Origin: Eublepharis macularius
Taxonomy: Eukaryota > Chordata > Lepidosauria > Squamata > Eublepharidae
Assembly (NCBI RefSeq): GCF_028583425.1
Contig: NC_072801.1
Location: 59,535,766-59,599,765, forward strand
Reading direction: 5' to 3'
Length of the DNA: 64,000 nucleotides
Each line of letters begins with the position of its first letter. Within the stretch, counting starts at the first letter, position 1. The notes beneath the pieces are model-generated. The model did not search any database and was not told the DNA's origin. It was given only the letters and a program-made list of their open reading frames with translations. A program made the translations under genes and the position numbers. Below, one piece after another: positions 1 through 10,861 of this stretch.

Positions 1-235
1 AGTGAGATGTGGTTAGAGGATTTGACTAGGTTCCAGGAGACCCATGTTCAAATCCCCACTCTTCCATGGACATTTGCTGGGTGATCTTAGGGCAGTCACA
101 CACTTTCAGCCTAACTTACCTCACAGAATTGTTATTGTGAAGATAAAATGGAGAAAAGGAGAAGTAAGTCAGTCCCTTTTGGTCCCTTCTGGGGAGAAAG
201 GCCAGGTATTAGTGAAGTCAGTGAATAAATTGTAA
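1..235 (+). mobile_element. Sauria-type tRNA-derived SINE in copy A intron 1
   Basis: tRNA-like head (GGTTAGAGGATTTGACTAGG), body (TGGGTGATCTTAGGGCAGTC, CACAGAATTGTTATTGTGAA) and tail near GGTCCCTTCTGGGGAGAAAG are typical of squamate SINEs. The same insertion is at 44100-44335 in the relic unit. Confidence 0.75.
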
Positions 236-379
236 GTCATTGTGAACAGAAATCAAACCAGCTGAAGAAAAATGTGGCTAGAACTATACTGGCCACCTCC
301 TTTTCGCTATCCAGACATTGCTATTTGCTGAACTCCATGGATGATCCGCTGTGAAAGCTTGACTTTTCCTCCCACTAGT

Positions 380-1316
380 AAACATGGGCATGAAATGGGG
401 AAAAACCGAAACAAGAGGTTTGTGTTTTGTCATTTTTCATGAATAGCAATCCACAGATTTTCACAAAATTGACCCGTTTCATGAAATGATTCGTTAGTTT
501 TGTGATTCGTCAAAACCAGGGGCATTTCAACGGTCCCCTTCACCCAGAGAGATGTCAAACAGGGAGACTTCAGCAGGTTCTCCTTCACCCACCCTCCAGT
601 TTGGCCAAGATTGCAATATGTTGACTGGGAGGCTAAGGCCTGAGACTAGGCTTGGTAGAGGAAAAAAAGGCACCCTCACCCAAAGACCTTCCCACAGCAA
701 GGCCAAGAGCTGGAAAAGAGGCTTCTCAGTCTCTTTTAAAGCAGCAGCACAATCCCAAATCCCCCCCCCTCTCTCACTACTCCAATCCCAGCAGCAACAG
801 CGAGTCCTCCTTCTTTCTCCTGGGACTGAAACACAAGGCAGAGAGAGAGGGGCATTTTATAGAAAAGACTGACATAGAGGAGAACAGGAGGTCTGTGGTT
901 GGCTGACAGACCTGTCTAACAGGGTTTGGAGGGGTGAGATTGGTGTGCCCATGGCTACAGAAGGCCCGCCTTCTGGTTGCCTAGGGGATTGACCACCAGC
1001 ACCTAGCTGTATAGGGCAGAATGGAAGCTCTCCAGATGGCTAGGAGAGCTGCTAATCAAGGGTAAGTGGGCTATGATTGGGGTTTCCAATGGCAACAAAA
1101 GGTCTGGGCCCATTGTTGCCTAGGGAATCAATGGATTGGCACCAGCCTTTCTGAAATTATGAAACATTCACAAAGTGAACAAAACAGGCCAAAAAAGCTG
1201 TGAATTCCATGAAAACTGTGAAAACCAAGGCACAATGAACTGCTACTTAGTGACACACGAAACAGCCAGTTTCATGGTGAAAAATTGCTTCGTATTTCAA
1301 TTTGTGCCCATGTCTA
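380..1316. mobile_element. Non-autonomous hAT-like element, 937 bp
   Basis: Flanked by CCCACTAGT at 371-379 and 1317-1325, fitting an 8-bp hAT target duplication. Ends carry imperfect inverted repeats around ACATGGGCA. The relic unit (about 44490) has the empty site. ORFs inside look fortuitous. Confidence 0.75.
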
Positions 1317-1810
1317 CCCACTAGTGTTGAGGCATTCTTGATGAGTGCTGATGAAAGATACTGTCCATCAGTCATGGGGTACTGGTGGTTGTCAGAGTAA
1401 AGAAGGAAGACACTTGTTTTTTTTTTTTTTAGGATAGAAACTCTAACTTTGAAGGATGTTGTTGGAGAACATTTATTTTACTGTATATGAAAGGCAATTT
1501 AAAAATAGAGCTGTGTATGTGCACTTAAAAAAAAAGTTAATCTCAGCGGCACCAAGAAAACTTGTTTACCCATTTATAATACGTATTAAGGATATTTGCA
1601 CTGATGATTGTTCAAGGTGGTGTTTTATTTCATCATAATGTTTACTTTGTACTCCAAACATTTTTTTTGGATAAATGCAGGGGAGGGGTGACATTACAGG
1701 TCACATCAGCTGGTTTCAAGTCTCATGGTTTAGCCCTGGACCATGTTCTTGCTTGCATGATTGCAAGAAGTCAGTTGACAGAACAATGAGGAAATGGAAA
1801 GTACCCCCCC

Positions 1811-1834
1811 CCACACACACACACATACACACAC
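1811..1834. repeat. (CA)n microsatellite
   Basis: Short CA run after a C run, in copy A intron 1. Confidence 0.9.
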
Positions 1835-2096
1835 CATAAAGGCTTTGGTGAGGCCCTTGTCTTCAATGGAGATAGTCTAGTGGTTTGGTTGTGGTGAGAA
1901 GATTTGCCTGTGGAAGGTTGCCCCTGCTGAGACTGAAAACAATTCTTCCACCTGCAAATTGCTTTTGAGTTTATTTGAAACTTAAATGGTGGGAAAGGCA
2001 GGAAGTGAGTCTTGTAAACAAACAAATAAATCTAGTGAGGTACATCTGTGTGTGCCAAGTCTCTGACCTGCGTTCCTTTGTCCGCTTGCCCTTCAG

Positions 2097-2141
2097 TTCG
2101 CCAAGGTGCCAATGTGGTCTTCTGTTCACGAGCACGTGGAG
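2097..2141 (+). CDS. HSD17B14: Copy A exon 2
   Basis: 45 nt after a pyrimidine tract ending CTTCAG, donor GTGAGT. Encodes VRQGANVVFCSRARG, the beta-2 strand and cofactor-selecting turn. Phase 1 at both ends, as in copies B and C. Confidence 0.88.
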
Positions 2142-5100
2142 GTGAGTCAAGAGCCACTTTCCTCTCCCCCCCATGACAAGTTCCCCTTATTTGCTTAAAA
2201 AATGCCACCTCTACAGTAAACCTCCTTGGGGCAGTTTACAAAGGAAAACTAAATAAAATCAAAAAGACACATAAAATTGTTAATTAAAAAAAAAATCCCT
2301 GAAGATTATTACAAAAATTTAAACCAAGGATTAGTTGCCTCAAATGATTTATTTATTTATTCATTTTTATAGTGCTTCTCTTAAGTCCTTAAGACTAGAA
2401 AGTGACTATAAAAACCATTTCCAAAGAACAACCCCTTGTTTTAATGTCCAAGTAAAAAGAAAGGATTTGGCCTGGTGAGGCTCAAGGGGAAAGGCCTTCC
2501 ACAGTACTAGTGGCCACCCACATCCTCCCTGCAGGCACAGAGAGCAAGGCTTCAGGAATCATCTTAACAGAGGGGGAGGGGGGGCTGGACAATATGGGAG
2601 GAGGTGGTCCTTCAAGGACCCCATTTATGGCCTTGGAGGTAAGAACCAACCCTCTGTATTGAATGTGAGATGATCCAGCCTGACACAGGAATGAGATGAT
2701 CCCTGTATCCAGCCTCTTACTCTCTCCTGCTTCAAATATGTATTAGGTTTGCTAATATAAAGACAATATGAGGTTAAGGGTAGTAGATACAGGGAGGAGA
2801 GTAAGCTGGAAAGATAAGATCTTGGCCAAAGTGGTAACTCCCATCTTCTGCTCCAAGAACTGCCAGAGAAATTTTAAGTTCCATTAATCGAGGACAGTGC
2901 TGCAAACATACCAAGAGAAATATGCAGATGATGGCAAGTATGATTGTCAGACCTTTACAGGCATCTGTATACTCATCATTAAGTTCATTCTGTCTCCCTG
3001 TTCCAGTAGGTAACAGGACACAGATCCTGCTTCCCCAAGGTGCTTTCCCCTTTCAAACGGACTGTATTTGTCTAATTTTGCAGCACTTCTAAACAGCCTT
3101 TCTCCAAATGGAGAAAACAACCAAGTGAGGGGACGAATAGTCTCAACACATTTAGCAAATGTGCTTGTGTGTCTTGGGAATTTGGGCACAGTTGGAAAAA
3201 CAGATCCAGGGATGAATCAAAGGCTATGCAAAAAAAGGAAGGGATTATAGACCATTTATTCTCCTAGCAACTGTTCTGTCTCCTTGCAGCGGAAAGGGGA
3301 CAAGAAATTCAGAGGGAGCTGCAGGATTCTGGTTGCCCAGGTGACGCGTTCTACCAAGTCTGTGATGTCCGCAATGAGGCAGACATTAAGGTAGGCTAAA
3401 ATGAGGTAAATAGTGGAGCTTCTTTGAGGGCTCTTCAGCATTTCCAAAAAACGTTCTTTTATGTCTGTACTACGAACCATTCTCCTTATTCAAATTCTCC
3501 TTTGTCTGAATGGGTAGTGACTGTTCTTCTAGGCCTTTCCTCTTGATTTATGCTGCTCTTTCAAACATTCTCTGTCACCTGCTGATTTACGTATCTCTCC
3601 TCTGTTGAAGTGCTTGTATATGGTCCCACATGATTCCTCCATCAACCTTAAACTTCTGGTTCTCACTGTCATAGCTTATCCTTCCCTTGGCTGGTGCAAG
3701 AGGTTTCTGGAGCCTGACAATGGGCAGGGCTCAGCATTAGAGCAAAGGCAGTGCCTCTTTTACTTTGGGCCCAGTCAGGTTGAAAGCAGCTCATGGTTCA
3801 GAGTTCCTCATCAAACAAATGCTTGAGCACCGTCTTTCCAGGTTGCAGCCGGCTTTGTCCCCCATCCTACATATATACCTTCTTCTACGGTCACTCCTCT
3901 TCTCTTTTCCCATTTGCTACCCATCCTTCTGCGGCTCCTAGGCTTTCTCCCAATGTTTCAAACAGGTTTAACCCAAAGTAGTTCTAACGGTGGCTGCTTG
4001 CAGCTCTGGAATCACAGGACTCTCGATTATCTTGTGCTGCCTTAGATCTCTCTTTGTCCTCTGTTCCTGCAGAGGCTGATTTTGGTAACTATAGAAAGTT
4101 ATGGACGCCTGGACTGCCTGGTGAACAATGCTGGAACGGGTGAGTGATTTTCAAACTGTTGGGCTCAGGGAAGAAATTGGGATGGATGCGTCTGGGTGTG
4201 AGTGTGTTCCTTGATTATTCCAAAGCCACAATTGACTTGTTTAACAAAGGGTTTAAGGAACAGTTTTTGGTTGTCTTTTGTGCCAGGAGGAAGAGATAAA
4301 GATCGTTTAGGGGGCAGCAAGCTCTAGTTAGACTGGACAGTAGGGAAATGTGTTCCTTATTTCTAAAGGAGTTTTTTTCCTTGTCTGTCTGCAGAATGGT
4401 AATTTTAGGCTTCCCACACTTCTGCTCAACTCAAAAGGCAGCAAGCTTTAGCTTTTCTCTTTGTATCCAGTTTGTTGATTTTCTATCCAATCTATTAATA
4501 GAACCAACAAAGCCCTTGTTACTTTTCATTGATTCAGTCTCCTGGCTGCTGCATAGGCACTCTGCCAATAGCAATTGCCCAGTGGTTTTCCTCCTTGCCT
4601 GTCAATTTCTGGCAATCGGCTGGAGGTGGCAAGCCCCCCAGAGATTACCTGTTACCGGCAGGCAATCCAGGAAAGCACACACTGGGCATGCTTCCGGTAG
4701 GGTGCAACAAAATCACTTCCTGAAGTGACATCATAGTGGCAGCCTCGGGTATACTCCTGTGATTTGCTAGGGCTAATTTTGTCCTCTAATGGGCCAGAAC
4801 TAGCCCTTTTGGAGACTAGCACGGGAGCACACCCGTGGCTAGTGTGATAATGTCAGTTTCTGGAAGTGATGTCATCATCAGCATGCTGGGTGTGCACACA
4901 TGAGAAGATAGACATGCTGAACGCACAAGGTAAGTGCTAGATCCCACACCTCCTGCTGGGAGGGTATAGGGACCTGGCAACCCAATTCCATGAGGCTCCA
5001 TGTCTCACACTAACCCTTTCTAAAGATTATCTTCTTTTAAAGAATGAATAATTTCCAGGATGTAGGGATGGCTATTAGTTCAATTGGAAAATTAGACTGA

Positions 5101-8100
5101 TTCATGGAGGATGGGTCCATCAATGCCGATTATCCATGATGATGAAACAAAAACTCCGTATTAGTTTTTTTAAAAAGTATTTCTTCACAAACAAACAAAC
5201 AAACAAACAAACAAACAAACAAACAAACAAACAAACAAACAAACAAACAAACAAACAAACAAAATGTTGTGAGGCTAGGAATCTGTCCTCTTGCTCTTTG
5301 TAGATCTCGTCTCTGTGAAACTCACTTCTCTTTTGTATCTACTTGTTCCTCTTGCAAACAGCTTATTTTGAAAATATAGATGATGTGACTGCCCAAGACT
5401 TCTGCAGCCTCATGGACCTCAACATTGTGAGCTATTTATTAGCATCAAAGGTGAGTGATTCTAATGTATTAGCACTTTTCCTCTTCCCTGGGGGCAGCTG
5501 GCTTCCTCCAGAGCTGTAAGTCAAATTGGAAAAAGACCCTGGTCTACATTTTAGAGGTGCAATACTTTTCCTGCACATGTCAGTTCTCTGGTGCCACAAT
5601 CAGAGTGATGGGGAAGGGCCATGGCTCTACAACTTTGGACCTACTTTGCACCCTAAGCATTCACCCTCACCATCTCCAAGTGCAAGAATTTCCCCTAGCT
5701 GTGCTGGAAAGCATCTCTGCCAATCAGCACTTCTAAAGTAGGAAGATTAATAGTTTGACTCCAATATACAGCCTCTTTTTCAGTTTCTCTTTTGAGATGA
5801 GGGATGCTGTTTCTCTTTATACTTTGTGTACAGTACGCACTGCCCTACTTACGGGAAACGAGAGGAAACATCATCAACATTGCCAGTATTGCTGGTGTTC
5901 TCGCGGCGAAGAATGGCGTTTCATATTGCACAAGCAAGGTAATCCTGACCCAAGGTCAGAATCAGTTGCTGATATATTTGTACTTTTCTGCTCTTGTGCC
6001 TTTAATAGAAGCTTGATTGGCAGATGAAGGTTTTCACAGCATGGAGGTTGATACTATCATGGGCCTTGAAAAGCTCCACCTGCTGGCTCTTGTAAATTAA
6101 GTTGCTACTAAAGGCACAGGAGGAGGCCAGGATGGTATTTTTCAAGTTAGTTGGTGATTCTCATACATGAGGCTAAACCCAGTCTGTAAAGCTTTTGTGG
6201 AAGGTACATGTGCCTTCTTTTCATTAACAGGATGAGAAAAGCTCAATTAAACCTTAAAGTGAAAACTTTCATGTTTTTTAACCCTTACCTGTGAACAGCA
6301 AGTCGGGTGGCTAATCACCTTGAGAAAAAAAACTCCTGACCCTTTAACAGAGGCTTAATTGGAATTTTATTTGCAAAGTGATGTCATTTACCTCTCAGCC
6401 ATACAAAGTTTGGCCCTGAAGTATTTCACCTCCCCCACCCTCATATAACTTGTCTAGAAGGAACAGAGCTTTGTGGGGATGGTGATGACAGGTGCTGAGA
6501 GTCAGTGCTGATGACTGAGGAGGTCTGGCCCTACACCCTGGATTGGGTCCTCAGTAGGGTTGCGAACAGGCCTTGAGTAACGTGTCCGGTCCCAAGAGAA
6601 GCTTAGTAGCCCCTTGGATTGTAGAGATGATCACAAGAAACTTCTTTATGCTCATCAGATTGTAGTCAAAGGCCTAAAAGAAGGCCAAACCATTCTCGGT
6701 CAATTGGCAACCCTACTTGTACCTTTATCTTGCAGGGTGCTGTGATCGCAATGACGAAAGCCCTGGCCATAGATGAGAGCAAATACGGAGTGCGAGTCAA
6801 CTGGTAAAACTTATTATCCATACAGAATCTCCTCAGCGCATATTGCAATTTGCAGAGAAATATCAGGAAAGATAGGCAGGTCCCCCAAATCCCAGTGCCA
6901 GAAGCTTAAGGTTATGGCTAAAATAAAAAAGAGACAATAGAAGGGGAAGATAAGGAATGGTAATGGGGAATTGGCATTCTCAGAGTGTAATATCCGGACA
7001 ATTGGGCTGGGATCACTTTCTAGAGAAGGTATAAGTATTACGAAGTCCTCACATTTTTTTGTCTTTCAAATATTGTTCCTTATGAGAAGAGAAACACAAG
7101 GAATAGATTCTGCACATTTTTTTCAACTTCTAGAATTACAGGTTAAGAAATGAATCCCATTGTTTTCAAACCCATTGGAATAACTTGGTGTCCAGAGATG
7201 GGGAGTCTGCCCCCCCTGGACTTTCCCGTCCAACTGACATGGGAGCAGGAGGTGAAGGTGATGATGGGGGAAGATCCCCAGCAGCTACAGGAACTGGCGG
7301 CAGAAATGCCAGCACAGAACCTGGCGACTGAGGCAGGAGCGATCCCAACGCGGACTGTCGGAACCACAAAGGGGATGCTGGGAGAGAGCGCACTGGGCAA
7401 GAATGAGCTCTCCAGCGTTCTGTGCAGCCCAGCCAGCCCCATCCTACAGGGACAATTGTACTCCACGGGACTACAGGCAGGAGGAAGGCAGGAACGGATG
7501 CTCTGGGGAACCCACAGTTGATCCAAAGGCCTTTTGCTTCAGGATGGGAGGAGAGCATGGGACAGAGCTTGGGGGAGTGTGGAGGGAGAGCAGAGAGAGA
7601 ACCTGAGGGACTGAGAGCAAGCGTAGCCTTGCTGGACCTGCCATCCAGGCAGGGATGAAAGGGCATGAGAGTGCTGTATACCTCCCTCTTCCCCAATTCT
7701 GAGACTTGCCTCATGACCCATCTGAGCCTTAGGGCAACCTGGAGGGTGAGCCCCGCCCCCCCAGGTTCCAACGTCCAGTATACCAAACCTGACACCTTGT
7801 TTTCCTTAAAGCTGGCCATAGGAAGTGTCTTTAAAGATAAATGTTCATAGTCTATGTGATATTGCCAAAACACTGATACTACTGCACTGACAGCTAGAGA
7901 AGGTAGAAGATGTCCACTTGTTAAGAAGGTCTCTCCCAGGTGTGCAGCTTTACAAATCCACGAAACAAAAAATATTAAACAGGGGTGGTAGTGGTGGAAT
8001 TCTAACTGCAATGACAGTCATAAGCAAATGATTTGTTAATTTCACATAGGCTGAGGTTTGCAATGGCTGTATTCCATTCTGTATTTTCCTGGGATGTATA

Positions 8101-9268
8101 AAATAAATAATCATGCATAGGGGTTTGTGGGGCGAATCAATTCAGATAGTGTGTTGAACTGTAAGTTGGATATTAATGTATTTCTAGAAATATGAAAGAC
8201 ACTTCTTCAAAACTCATTCATTTGGAAATTTATTTTTTGACATTTCATGATGCCCCTATCCTTCTTCCTTTAATTCTGAAATATATTATACTGCAGCATC
8301 TCACCAGGCTATATCTGGACTCCTTTGTGGGAAAAGTTGGCAAATCAGACACCGAATCCAGAGGCAGCAACGCGGGAAGCCAAAGGTCATCAGGCAAGTG
8401 TGTGGCAGGAAAAGTGGGGCCATTCTGCCATTCTTAGGGTGGGGTCTGAAGTTCTCCCAGAATGACAACTACAGAGATCAGTGCCCAGGAGAATATTGCA
8501 GCTTTGCATGTTCGGTGAGGCAGAAGTCCTAGAGGGGCTGGCTACAGAGGGTGAATGCTCTTGGACTTCTGTTTGCCCTATGGAAGAAGCATCCCTGCTG
8601 AGCTCCCTTCTCAGGCACTCTCTATGGATCTCCCAAACCAGAACCTACAACTTTAGGTCTACCATGGCCTCTATCTGGAGGCCCCAGACTAGGCCACTCT
8701 CAGAAGCTAAGGTGGGACAGTTCTGGTTTGTACTAGGATGGGAGATCACCAAGGGAATCTAGAGTTTCTACCCAGAGGCAGGCAATGGTGTCACCCTCTG
8801 AATATCTCTTTGAAAAACCTACAAGATCACCCTAAATCAGTCGTGACTTGTTAGCAAAAAAACAAACAAACCTTCTAACACATATAAGGTGCTCATAATA
8901 AGTGCCACTGTGAATTCACTGGTAGAAAAAATAATTGAAAGTCAGAATCCTGCACGAAGGAAATCTGAAATCTACTGTTAATAAAACCCACCGTGCTGAG
9001 ATTCAGCTCATAATCTAATCTCACATTAGATGAGTATAGGATTCTACCTTTCTCTTCTTTTGCATACTTACAGCTTCTGGGACGTCTTGGGACCCCAGAA
9101 GAGGTGGCCTTGGGCATCCTGTACCTGGCTGTTGATGGAACTTTCTGTACTGGTTTCAACCTCGTGCTCAGTGGTGGAGAGGAAGTTGGCTTTGGGAAGA
9201 AGAGTGAGGTGGATCCTGAGCCTGGCCCAAGTGCAAGTGGGAGCTCCCAGTTCTTCTCTAAGAAGTAA
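2097..9268 (+). CDS. HSD17B14: Copy A: HSD17B14-like short-chain dehydrogenase (exons 2-9, 5' part outside window)
   Basis: Classical SDR oxidoreductase. Exons joined by eye: 2097-2141, 3290-3390, 4073-4139, 5362-5450, 5834-5938, 6736-6803, 8297-8393, 9074-9268; all have AG acceptors, GT donors (GC for intron 8) and an open frame to TAA at 9266. With an exon 1 like copies B and C the protein would be 284 aa, against 270 aa for human HSD17B14 as I recall it. Visible motifs: LDCLVNNAG, catalytic Ser in NIASIAGV, catalytic YCTSK (YxxxK), YGVRVNCISPG and IWTPLWEKLA, which tracks the human ISPGNIWTPLWEEL. Human HSD17B14 is a cytosolic tetramer using NAD to oxidise 17-beta-hydroxysteroids; L-fucose dehydrogenase activity is also reported. 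Here the residues after strand beta-2 read VVFCSRA instead of the human VVICDKD, which in SDRs usually means NADP(H) preference (inference). This is the most canonical copy of the cluster. Confidence 0.9.
2344..2710 (-). repeat. Old interspersed repeat in intron 2 (copy A)
   Basis: Begins with an ATTTATTT tail and contains GCAGGCACAGAGAGCAAGGC and GGTCCTTCAAGGACCCCATT. The same block is in intron 2 of copies B (28160-28960) and C (56160-56500), so it predates the duplications. It looks like a LINE 3' end; family not assigned. Confidence 0.45.
3290..3390 (+). CDS. HSD17B14: Copy A exon 3
   Basis: 101 nt, acceptor CTTGCAG, donor GTAGGC. Begins AERGQEIQRELQDSG and ends CDVRNEADIK; the CDV aspartate is the usual adenine-pocket residue of SDRs. 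Confidence 0.88.
4073..4139 (+). CDS. HSD17B14: Copy A exon 4 with canonical NNAG
   Basis: 67 nt, acceptor CCTGCAG, donor GTGAGT. Encodes RLILVTIESYGRLDCLVNNA plus GT. The NNAG motif that closes the Rossmann core is intact here, unlike copies B and C. Confidence 0.88.
4600..5010. repeat. Copy A-specific insert in intron 4, unresolved
   Basis: Not alignable to intron 4 of copies B and C. Contains GAAGTGATGTCATCATCAGC and GGACCTGGCAACCC, motifs typical of squamate non-autonomous DNA repeats. Exact ends not found. Confidence 0.35.
5188..5264. repeat. (AAAC)n microsatellite
   Basis: About 19 perfect AAAC units in copy A intron 4. Copies B and C have only ACCAAACAAACC here, the likely seed. Confidence 0.97.
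5362..5450 (+). CDS. HSD17B14: Copy A exon 5
   Basis: 89 nt, acceptor AAACAG, donor GTGAGT. Encodes AYFENIDDVTAQDFCSLMDL then NIVSYLLASK, the helix alpha-E region. The VT pair is absent from copy B. Confidence 0.86.
5834..5938 (+). CDS. HSD17B14: Copy A exon 6 (catalytic Ser, Tyr, Lys)
   Basis: 105 nt, acceptor GTACAG, donor GTAATC. Contains YALPYLRETRGNIINIAS followed by IAGV and VSYCTSK, giving the catalytic serine and YxxxK pair at the human spacing. Confidence 0.92.
6736..6803 (+). CDS. HSD17B14: Copy A exon 7
   Basis: 68 nt, acceptor CTTGCAG, donor GTAAAA. Encodes GAVIAMTKALAIDESKYG then VRVN and two bases of a Cys codon. It differs from copy C at one synonymous base. Confidence 0.92.
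7184..7792. mobile_element. Copy A-specific insert in intron 7, family unknown
   Basis: Copies A and C align up to GGAATAAC and resume at TTTTCCTTAAAGCTG; between them copy A has about 600 bp of GC- and purine-richer DNA. Open frames exist on both strands (for example 7166-8011 minus, 7150-7521 plus), overlap each other and show no recognisable domain, so I treat them as chance. Possible short repeat of CTTGG/CCTTG at the ends, not convincing. Confidence 0.4.
8297..8393 (+). CDS. HSD17B14: Copy A exon 8, GC donor
   Basis: 97 nt, acceptor CTGCAG. Encodes ISPGYIWTPLWEKLANQ then TPNPEAATREAKGHQ, the substrate-loop region. The donor is CAG/GCAAGT; joining there keeps the human length between REGMLAQ and PLGRMG. 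Confidence 0.87.
8640..8860 (+). mobile_element. 5S-rRNA-derived SINE, intron 8 copy A
   Basis: CTCAGAAGCTAAGGTGGGAC and ACTAGGATGGGAGATCACC follow the internal promoter half of 5S rRNA; the body GATCACCCTAAATCAGTCGT and an A-rich tail follow. Same site in copies B and C. Confidence 0.7.
9074..9268 (+). CDS. HSD17B14: Copy A exon 9 (terminal coding exon)
   Basis: 195 nt, acceptor TTACAG, ends TAA. Begins LLGRLGTPEEVALGILYLAV, then DGTFCTGFNLVLSGGEEVGF and a Ser/Gly-rich tail ending FFSKK. The tail is about 14 residues longer than in human HSD17B14. Confidence 0.9.
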   Translation, partial: LLGRLGTPEEVALGILYLAVDGTFCTGFNLVLSGGEEVGFGKKSEVDPEPGPSASGSSQFFSKK

Positions 9269-10100
9269 TAGAGCTGCAAAGTAGGGTGGGGATAAGAGCT
9301 AAGAGTCCAGCTGTCCTTTATTCAAAGTCATCCTTCCAAGAAGAAGCGCTCCAAAAAGGAGTTGCATCATGATGCTGTAGCAAAAGGGGGTTAAAAAGTG
9401 AGAGACTCGAGAGTCAGTATGGTGTAGGTTGGTGTTGGATTAGGACCACTTAGAAATAAAATTCACACAATGATCTTGGGCCAGCCCCGGTTACTCAGGG
9501 ATGGTAGTAGGAAAGGAAAGGATAAAAATAATCCCTTACAAACACACCAGTTCAGATATGCCACCCTGACCAAGAAGGCTCTGGTATTTTAATTCTTGCA
9601 TGTAGGTTTGCTACTTTTTAAACTGGCCCCTTTAGTTGGTCCCTTTATTTTTGCTTTGTTCCACATCAAATTTCAGGTGATGTTATTCACTTCTATGCCT
9701 TGAAAAGCATCAACTGCCCATTTCTACTATATGAAGCCTCTATTAAAGTGACAGGATATTCTTTCCCAGGCCTGTTGGCAAACCAGCTTCCAGGTGTTCC
9801 TGGAAGCTGTAACAGGTGAGGGGCAAGAAGAAATTCAACAGGTGATATTTTCCCTGTCACTGCATCTCCATGTAGGGCAACTGTGCAGCTGAAAGCCTAG
9901 AAGCTTAGCCCAAACTCTGATACTGTAAGCAGAAGCTCAGCAGTGGAATGTCCCTTCTCTAATTAGGTTTTTGTTTGTCATATGGATGTATTCAAGGACA
10001 ATGAGACCATAATATCCTTGAACTTTAATAAATGCTTCCTGTGGATGTTTCCTGATTAATTCCCTTGACCAACAACTGTGCATCTGAAATCCCTTCATCC

Positions 10101-10106
10101 AATAAA
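10101..10106 (+). promoter_or_regulatory. Candidate poly(A) signal, copy A
   Basis: AATAAA in a block (ATCCAATAAAGACATGG) conserved downstream of all three copies. It lies about 830 bp past the stop, implying a 3' UTR of that size. Cleavage site not seen. Confidence 0.55.
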
Positions 10107-10861
10107 GACATGGCTCAATGAAAAGAGATTCCAGAAATATGTTTTTGCTGTTTGGTATATTAGCTTGCATCAAGACTTACCATAATTGCTGTGTTGGATT
10201 TGGTGTCCTCTCAGCTTCCTTTCTCTTTAGCTCTGGTCTCTGCCTGGATTAGTTTGCTTCTTCCCTTTCACTACCTTTCAGATTGTTTTTAGGCAAATTA
10301 TGCTTACTTGCTGATGAAGGAACGGCAATTTTGTACATCCTTCAAAAGTCAGGCTTCTTCTGACCAAAGCAAAGGCAGAGTTGGTGTATATCTCCTCATC
10401 CTGGGATACCTCTAAGCACTTCAGCTGTTGAACCAATGATGAAAAAGTCATCCAACGTTTTTAAATGCAACCATCAAAATATGTACTGTCTGAACTTTCA
10501 GGGAAGAACTTAGACAGTCCGGAAGATTTCCTCAGAAATCCTACAGAAAGTCTGAGGATCCAAAAACATGATTATCTGTCCCTCAAAACAGCTGTCTTTC
10601 CCTCATGCCTGTCTCCCCACCTTGGTGGACATAGCAACTGGAGTCCCCCGTTAGCTTAAATTCTTGAAAGAGGGACTGAAAACTGAATTTAAAAAACAGT
10701 TCACTACAAATAGAATTTTTGATGATTTAGCAAAGCATATGAGAGGAGTGGAGATGGCAACGGTAACATTAGAAGGAAAGCCGTGTAAAAATCTGTCAAG
10801 TATGCTGAGAAAATACAAGCTGTTTTTCAAGAATGAGGGAGCTCAAAGTAGAGGAGCTTGC

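Noticed and set aside
552-906. Two overlapping plus-strand frames at 552-906
   Set aside because: Inside the 937-bp non-autonomous element; low complexity, no domain.
5188-5264. CRISPR-like or regulatory repeat array
   Set aside because: Simple 4-bp microsatellite without spacers in a vertebrate intron.
7166-8011. 281-codon minus-strand open frame as a host gene
   Set aside because: Sits inside copy A intron 7, overlaps a plus-strand frame, is not conserved in B or C and has no recognisable domain.
8640-8860. Functional 5S rRNA gene
   Set aside because: Only the internal promoter half resembles 5S rRNA, with SINE body and tail attached; it is a retroposon.
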